A stretch of DNA of 64,000 bases from Neorhizobium sp. UBA7851 (GTDB lineage Bacteria > Pseudomonadota > Alphaproteobacteria > Rhizobiales > Rhizobiaceae): positions 22,685-86,684 of the forward strand of contig DLSX01000130.1 of the NCBI GenBank assembly GCA_002500765.1. The letters are read 5' to 3'. Every line of letters begins with the position of its first letter. Position 1 is the first letter of the stretch. Of the stretch, positions 59,653 through 64,000 are shown piece after piece. A model generated the notes under the pieces. It did no database searches, was not told the DNA's origin, and was given only the letters and a program-made list of their open reading frames with translations. The translations under genes were made by a program, and so were the position numbers.

Positions 59653-61043
59653 GCCGAGAGCCTCCTTAAGGTGTCAGGCAGGCGTCCGGCAGTCGCAGTA
59701 ACCATGGCGCGGAACAGCTTCGCAGCGCGGTCCTGCCCCAATGGCATGATCAGCGGGTCGGAGAGGAACAGGCCTTCCAGTGTGGCACCGTCACCGGCAA
59801 GCACTGCCTTCAGCACAGCGTTCTGACGGTCTGCATGCGGCTTTACCAGTGCCTCGACGGCCGCCGGCAAACGGCCGGCATGGACAGGGCGGACACCATG
59901 GCCGGAGAACAGGACACTGGTCTCGACGATCGTGCCCGGCGAGAAACCTTCCATCTGCCCGGTATTGGGCATGTTTGCGTTGACGACGAGCGTCTCGCCA
60001 CGGGTGAGCGCACGGATCTGCGCGACGAGAGCCTCTTCCGAAACGGCGCGCAGCGGCGGCACTTCGTTGGCGGCTTCGGCGGCACGCGCTTCTTCCCGGC
60101 GTTTCGCCTGGTCACGACGACGCCAGTCTATCGGGGTCAGGCCGAAGCCCCATTCGGCAGATCGGTCGAGATACCAGCTTGACGGCAGGAATTCTGCGAG
60201 ATGGCGGTCGCCGGCTGCGGCAGCAATGCCAAACCGGCAGGCAAGATCGAATTTGACGCGGTTGATGTCTTCAAAATAACGCTGGAACTCGTCGGCCGGA
60301 TCGAGCGGTTTTGCCCGCCAGCCCTTTTCACGATTTTCCGCCGCGAAGCTCAAATAATCCGGCAACCAGTCACGCCCACCGACAAAGGCACGGTCGACCC
60401 ATGTGAAATGGTTGATGCCGAGAACGTTGACCTGCACATCCTTGAAACTATAGCGGATGGCGCCTTCGGCACGGTTGGCAAGCCAGGCAATGATGTGACG
60501 CAGCTTGGTGACCTCATGGCATTCGCCCCAGGCCTTGATGTCAGGGAAGGCAGCGTAAAGCGCGCCCGTCAACACCGACATCGGATTGGTGAGATTGCAG
60601 ACATAGGCTTTCGGCGCGTATGTGCGGATGGCTTCCGCGATTTCAGCCATGGCCGGGATCGCCCGCATGGCGCGGATCAGGCCGCCCGGCCCAACCGTAT
60701 CGCCAACCGCCTGCAGAATGCCTTCGGATTCAGGCAGCTGAAGGTCGTTGGCCATATCGTCGAACGAACCCGGCAGGATGGAAACGACGACAAAATCGGC
60801 ACCGGACAGCGCCGAGGCGATCGTATCGCTGGCGGTGTATCGGATCGAAAGCCCATGAGCTTCAGAGAGGCGGTTGCCGATAGCAGCATTGCGCTGCGCT
60901 GCCTCAAGGTTAAGGTCGAACAAACGGATTTTGCCGGCGACCGTGCGATCATGCACAAGATCGGCCATCAGCACCTGGGCCCAATTCAATGAGCCGCCGC
61001 CGATATAGGCTAACGTGATTTCGGAAACGGATTGCGAATGCAT
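59649..61043 (-). CDS. GH4 family glycosidase (alpha-galacturonidase-like)
   Basis: A 464-residue NAD- and metal-dependent glycoside hydrolase of family 4. The Rossmann dinucleotide site is ITLAYIGGGSLNWAQVLMADL; the metal-binding Cys and His are in GECHEVTKL and GINHFTWVDRAF, with CNLTNPMSVLTGAL between. Family 4 enzymes cleave alpha- or beta-glycosides by an oxidation-elimination route. Alpha-galacturonidase is the best guess, from the GH105 neighbour; other uronidases or alpha-glucosidases remain possible. A strong AGGAGGAGG ribosome-binding site precedes the ATG at 61043. Confidence 0.9.
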   Translation of the reverse strand: MHSQSVSEITLAYIGGGSLNWAQVLMADLVHDRTVAGKIRLFDLNLEAAQRNAAIGNRLSEAHGLSIRYTASDTIASALSGADFVVVSILPGSFDDMANDLQLPESEGILQAVGDTVGPGGLIRAMRAIPAMAEIAEAIRTYAPKAYVCNLTNPMSVLTGALYAAFPDIKAWGECHEVTKLRHIIAWLANRAEGAIRYSFKDVQVNVLGINHFTWVDRAFVGGRDWLPDYLSFAAENREKGWRAKPLDPADEFQRYFEDINRVKFDLACRFGIAAAAGDRHLAEFLPSSWYLDRSAEWGFGLTPIDWRRRDQAKRREEARAAEAANEVPPLRAVSEEALVAQIRALTRGETLVVNANMPNTGQMEGFSPGTIVETSVLFSGHGVRPVHAGRLPAAVEALVKPHADRQNAVLKAVLAGDGATLEGLFLSDPLIMPLGQDRAAKLFRAMVTATAGRLPDTLRRLSA

Positions 61044-61140
61044 GCTTTCCTCCTCCTAAAAAGGACAGCTTTCATCGGCCCGGCGCGAACGCCGGACGTA
61101 TCACAAAGTCATAAAATGCCCGGCAGAACCGGAAGGGATA

Positions 61141-62328
61141 TCAAATGTAGGAACGCAAATATTCCGACAGGCAGAGAACTGCCATTGCCTGTCCGTACGG
61201 CATCGCCGTCAGCTTGATCTGGCGGTAATAATCGAGATCAGACCCCATCGCCGTGCCGAAGGACGTGTTCTGCAATTCACCGGCCGCATCGATATGGCCA
61301 ATCACACCCTTCACCGCACGCTCCGCGATCGGCAAATATTCCGGCCCGAGGTAACGCTTGCGCACGGCCTTCATCAGACCGTAACCGAAGCCCGCAGCCG
61401 CAGAAGATTCCACATAGCTCTGCGGGTCGTTGATCAGTGTATGCCAGAGGCCGGATGAGGACTGGTATTCCGCCAGCGCTTCCGCCTGACGCTTCAGGGT
61501 CGAGATCAGGTGACGCCGGAAAGCATCGCCTTCCGGCAGGTCGAGAAGATCGAGAAATTCCGGAATGGCGATGGTGATCCAGGAGTTGCCCCGCGCCCAC
61601 AGCGCTTCGGCAAAATTGTGGTTGTCCTCGAAGGTCCATCCATGGAACCACAGGCCCGTCTTGCGGTCGGCAAGATACTGGGTATGGATGAGGAACTGGT
61701 ATTTGGCCTCTTCGACATATTCCGGACGATCGAGCAGTAGGCCGATCTTGGCGAGCGGCATGACGCTCATCATCAGCGTGTCATCCCACATCTGCTGATG
61801 ATTGACGTTATTATACACGATATGCTGAATGCCGCCTTCGCTCGTGCGTGGCATTTCGTGCATCACCCATTCCGCCCATGCTTCCAGATATGGTTTCCAG
61901 GCCGGATTGGGATTGAGCTCATAAAGGCAGGCAAGCGTCAGGAAGGGGCAGACTGTGTTGACGTTCTTGGTCGGCGTGCCTTCTGCAAGGCGAGCTTCGA
62001 ACCATGACGTGATGATATCGATTGCCTTCTGGTCGCCCGTGAGCTGCCAATAATTGAAAAGACCGTAGAGGCCGATACCGTGGGTCCATTCCCAACCAGC
62101 CCAACCCTTGGTGTCGATCACCCGACCGTCTTCCAGGCGCAGCAGGAACTCGCCCGTCTTGTCTTCTATGGCAACGAGATTGTCGGCAAGACGCCGGATC
62201 AGGCCCACGACATCTTGCCGGGGCGCCACGAATTCCTTGTGCCGCAGAAGCGCATGCATCGTCAAAGCAATTTCCCTCCAGTATCGCCGGGCCTCCTGCC
62301 CAAGCGAGAAATCGGAACGCGATTTCAT
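61141..62328 (-). CDS. GH105/GH88 family unsaturated glycuronyl hydrolase
   Basis: A glycoside hydrolase of family 105 (YteR/YesR group), an alpha/alpha-barrel enzyme that removes the 4,5-unsaturated uronic acid left by pectate or rhamnogalacturonan lyases. Family segments are WEWTHGIGLYGLFNYW, the catalytic-Asp segment QQMWDDTLMMSVMPLAK and GLWFHGWTFEDNHNFAEALWARGNSW. The start is uncertain. The ATG at 62328 gives 395 residues, but ATG 62262 (373 residues) or TTG 62268 with GGAGGG seven bases upstream also fit. It begins the catabolic unit and diverges from the IclR regulator. Confidence 0.88.
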   Translation of the reverse strand: MKSRSDFSLGQEARRYWREIALTMHALLRHKEFVAPRQDVVGLIRRLADNLVAIEDKTGEFLLRLEDGRVIDTKGWAGWEWTHGIGLYGLFNYWQLTGDQKAIDIITSWFEARLAEGTPTKNVNTVCPFLTLACLYELNPNPAWKPYLEAWAEWVMHEMPRTSEGGIQHIVYNNVNHQQMWDDTLMMSVMPLAKIGLLLDRPEYVEEAKYQFLIHTQYLADRKTGLWFHGWTFEDNHNFAEALWARGNSWITIAIPEFLDLLDLPEGDAFRRHLISTLKRQAEALAEYQSSSGLWHTLINDPQSYVESSAAAGFGYGLMKAVRKRYLGPEYLPIAERAVKGVIGHIDAAGELQNTSFGTAMGSDLDYYRQIKLTAMPYGQAMAVLCLSEYLRSYI

Positions 62329-62340
62329 TCTGAAAATGAA
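62324..62340. promoter_or_regulatory. Inverted repeat near the GH105 start, candidate IclR operator
   Basis: TTCATT (62324-62329) and AATGAA (62335-62340) form a perfect dyad with a five-base spacer, just downstream of the predicted GH105 promoter. It overlaps the ATG at 62328, so if it is an operator the true start is more likely 62262-62268. Assignment to the IclR regulator is inference from position. Confidence 0.4.
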
Positions 62341-62380
62341 GGAAGCATACAAAAAAATGAAATGCAATGGGTGCTCAAGA

Positions 62381-62409
62381 TTTATCGTACTAAACCTTTC
62401 AAACCGCAA
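62381..62409 (-). promoter_or_regulatory. Predicted promoter of the GH105/ABC transport operon
   Basis: On the minus strand TTGCGG (62409-62404) and GATAAA (62386-62381) are spaced by 17 bases, giving a start near 62374, in front of the dyad at 62324-62340. The -10 has four of six consensus bases. Confidence 0.5.
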
Positions 62410-62452
62410 TAACGCTGCGTTTTTCGGGAATTTCCTCAATCTTTGACGCACC

Positions 62453-62481
62453 TTGACAACCTGCGACAAAATTTTCAGAAT
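62453..62481 (+). promoter_or_regulatory. Predicted promoter of the IclR regulator gene
   Basis: TTGACA (62453-62458) and CAGAAT (62476-62481) are spaced by 17 bases, ending about 27 bases before the ATG at 62508. It runs back-to-back with the GH105 promoter in a 180 bp gap that holds no other gene. Confidence 0.6.
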
Positions 62482-62507
62482 ACAGTTCTACTTTTTTGGA
62501 GCCATTA

Positions 62508-63296
62508 ATGTCCGACAATTCGCGCAACAAATCCGATAATGTCGCTGCGGTTCTGAAAGTCTTCTCGGTGCTTGAGACACTGGCGGAGGAAGGCCGCTCC
62601 AGCCTTGGCGACATTGCCCAGCGAGCCATGACCTCCAAGGCCACCACACACCGATTGCTTCAGACCATGGTCGATCTCGGTTATGCCGAGCAGGAGGAAG
62701 AGACCGAAAAATACCGGCTGACCCTAAAACTGTTCGGGCTGGGCGCGCGCACATTACGCGGCCAGACACAGTTGCTGCAGGTTGCCGACCGGGCGATGGG
62801 CATACTCTCTCGCGAAACCGGCGAATCCATCAACCTCGGCGTGATGGACGACCGGGAACAGCGCGTTGCCTATATCCACAAATACGACAGCGCCTATAGC
62901 CTCTCGATGAATTCGCCGCTCGGCAAGCGCAACCCGCTGCATAGTACGTCGCTCGGCAAGGCACTTCTGGCCTTTCGTGATGAAACGGAGATTTCCGAGC
63001 GCCTGTCCAAGATGACATTCGAAAAGCTGGCGCCGAAAACGATCACCGATGTGGAGACATTGCGCGAGCAACTGATCCGTATCCGCGAGGACGGTTATTC
63101 CGAGGAATTGGAGGAAAGCGAGGTGGGCGTACGCTGCATGGCAGTGCCGATCCGTGATCATCTTGGAAAATCAATCGCAGCGATCAGCATTTCCTTCCCG
63201 CTGTTCCGTTTCGATCCTGCGCGCAAGTCCACCTATGTCCGAATGCTTCTGGACGCCGGTCAGACGGCCTCGAAAAGCCTCGGCTTCAGCGCCTAA
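62508..63296 (+). CDS. IclR family transcriptional regulator
   Basis: A 262-residue regulator with an N-terminal winged helix (FSVLETLAEEGRSSLGDIAQ, then TTHRLLQTMVDLGYAEQEE) and a C-terminal effector-binding domain (NLGVMDDREQRVAYIHKYD, LHSTSLGKALLAF, GVRCMAVPIRDH). Relatives such as KdgR respond to sugar-acid metabolites. The ATG at 62508 has GGAG seven bases upstream. Divergence from the GH105-ABC operon makes it the likely local regulator. Its stop overlaps, tail to tail, the stop of the M24 peptidase gene. Confidence 0.92.
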   Translation: MSDNSRNKSDNVAAVLKVFSVLETLAEEGRSSLGDIAQRAMTSKATTHRLLQTMVDLGYAEQEEETEKYRLTLKLFGLGARTLRGQTQLLQVADRAMGILSRETGESINLGVMDDREQRVAYIHKYDSAYSLSMNSPLGKRNPLHSTSLGKALLAFRDETEISERLSKMTFEKLAPKTITDVETLREQLIRIREDGYSEELEESEVGVRCMAVPIRDHLGKSIAAISISFPLFRFDPARKSTYVRMLLDAGQTASKSLGFSA

Positions 63297-64000
63297 AGGG
63301 ATACGTCGATTAGCCCGCGCGACAAGCGGTTCATACATTCCGCACCATCGACAGTCACAAGAAACTGGTCCTCGATCATCAACGCGCCAAGCCCCTGGCC
63401 ATAGAATGGCGCCTCCAGCGCCACAACCATGTTCGGCTCGATGATTTCCTGGTTATCGGTGGAAAAGAACGGCCATTCCTCGATGCCGACGCTGCCGCCA
63501 ACCGCGTGACCGAAATGGCCGCGATAATATTCAGAAAAGCCGTCCTTGCGCATCGACTGAAGCATGGCAGCATGGACAGATCCGAAAGAATTACCGGGCC
63601 GGATATGTTCCAGTCCGGCGTGAAATGCCGTCTCGAGCGCCTTGAAGACATCCAATGCAAGCGCAGACGGACGACCAAATGTATAGGTTCTTGCGCCGTC
63701 CGAGGAATAGCCGTCCACGAGCGTGCCGACATCTGCCTTGATGAGGTCGCCCGGCGCCACGACGGCCGCCATGTCGGCAAGATCCGCGCCGGCCGAAATG
63801 TAGTCCCAATGCCCGCTGAGCGAGAAGCCGCCCTTGGCGGCGGCGGCCTGCGCACCTGCCTTCCATGCGGCCGATAGCGCCGGCAAGGCCACACCAGGCC
63901 GGATCGCCTGCGCCATGGCTTCCAACCCTGCCTCGGCCGCCTGAGATGCTCGACGCAACCGTTCTTTCTCCACCGATGTTTTTACCCCGCGCATCCGCCC
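63293..64000 (-). CDS. M24 family metallopeptidase (creatinase/Xaa-Pro type), 5' end outside window
   Basis: The frame is open to the right edge, so this is the C-terminal 235 residues of a larger protein. The pita-bread metal ligands are visible: Asp in IKADVGTLVDGYSSDGART (two Asp), His in YRGHFGHAVGGSVG, Glu in VVALEAPFYG and Glu in ALMIEDQFLV. This fits a two-metal aminopeptidase or a creatinase-type amidinohydrolase; the family range does not allow a choice. It lies convergent to the IclR gene with a two-base overlap of stop codons. The N-terminal non-catalytic domain is presumably outside the window. Confidence 0.88.
   Translation of the reverse strand, partial: GRMRGVKTSVEKERLRRASQAAEAGLEAMAQAIRPGVALPALSAAWKAGAQAAAAKGGFSLSGHWDYISAGADLADMAAVVAPGDLIKADVGTLVDGYSSDGARTYTFGRPSALALDVFKALETAFHAGLEHIRPGNSFGSVHAAMLQSMRKDGFSEYYRGHFGHAVGGSVGIEEWPFFSTDNQEIIEPNMVVALEAPFYGQGLGALMIEDQFLVTVDGAECMNRLSRGLIDVSL

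Noticed and set aside
61080..61095. CCGGCG-CGAA-CGCCGG hairpin between the GH105 and GH4 genes
   Set aside because: Six base pairs without a U-tract inside an apparent operon; too weak to call a terminator, though it might affect message stability.
1..64000. Search for tRNA genes, CRISPR arrays, insertion sequences, attachment sites and prophage genes
   Set aside because: None was found by eye; base composition and gene content look uniform across the window.

Overview
The window looks like chromosomal DNA from a member of the Rhizobiaceae (Rhizobium/Agrobacterium/Neorhizobium type). The evidence is high GC content, BioMNY biotin uptake genes, two BA14K-family proteins, a GlgB/TreS-maltokinase pair, a C4-type alphaproteobacterial gene mix, and a mosaic palindromic intergenic repeat typical of rhizobia. 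It is gene-dense, mostly housekeeping and metabolic. I see no tRNA, rRNA, CRISPR array, insertion sequence or prophage. The species cannot be fixed from sequence alone.

Layout. 1-4070: the 3' part of treS-maltokinase and glgB (maltose-1-phosphate/glycogen metabolism). 4071-7261: a YcaQ/AlkX-like DNA glycosylase diverging from bioMNY. 7266-12940: thioesterase, histone-deacetylase-like amidohydrolase, xseB, an ATPase, pirin, dxs. 12951-18145: YceI/cytochrome b561, TlyA plus an RNA m5U methyltransferase, and an animal-type heme peroxidase. 18229-20812: an acyl-CoA dehydrogenase/enoyl-CoA hydratase operon with a dyad operator in its promoter. 21028-24698: ZntB/CorA transporter, two BA14K genes, a divergent HxlR regulator/NmrA pair. 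24753-27079: a Rieske quaternary-ammonium oxygenase preceded by a cobalamin riboswitch, diverging from an unknown gene. 27111-30814: Sua5/TsaC, FAD-linked oxidase, a ModE-type DNA-binding protein, and a DUF6101-like gene with a glycine-aptamer-like leader. 30897-35806: ubiA, cfa, tex. 36033-40358: a small protein, purD, a secreted protein, a Cache chemoreceptor. 40511-49923: DUF523, a ParD antitoxin with a truncated ParE, glyS, DUF2207, LemA, glyQ, S49 peptidase, N6-adenine methyltransferase. 50240-55285: polyprenyl synthase, nucleotidyltransferase-fold protein, TPR protein, ispE, moaB. 55421-63296: an ABC sugar importer with GH4 and GH105 glycosidases and a divergent IclR regulator, probably for pectin-derived oligosaccharides. 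63293-64000: a partial M24 peptidase.

How the genes work together. dxs and ispE make isoprenoid precursors, and the polyprenyl synthase and UbiA use them for the ubiquinone tail and ring. TreS-maltokinase and GlgB belong to one glycogen pathway. GlyQ and GlyS form one tRNA synthetase although two unrelated envelope genes lie between them. The GH105, GH4, two permeases, ATPase and binding protein form one catabolic unit.

The most interesting signal is the well-conserved cobalamin (B12) aptamer in the 5' leader of the Rieske oxygenase (25998-26446). It implies that B12 represses a betaine-type demethylase. Other notable points are a glycine-riboswitch-like leader before a gene of unknown function, an orphaned ParD antitoxin with a 35-codon ParE stump fused by overlap to the next gene, and an operator-like dyad between -35 and -10 of the acyl-CoA dehydrogenase promoter.
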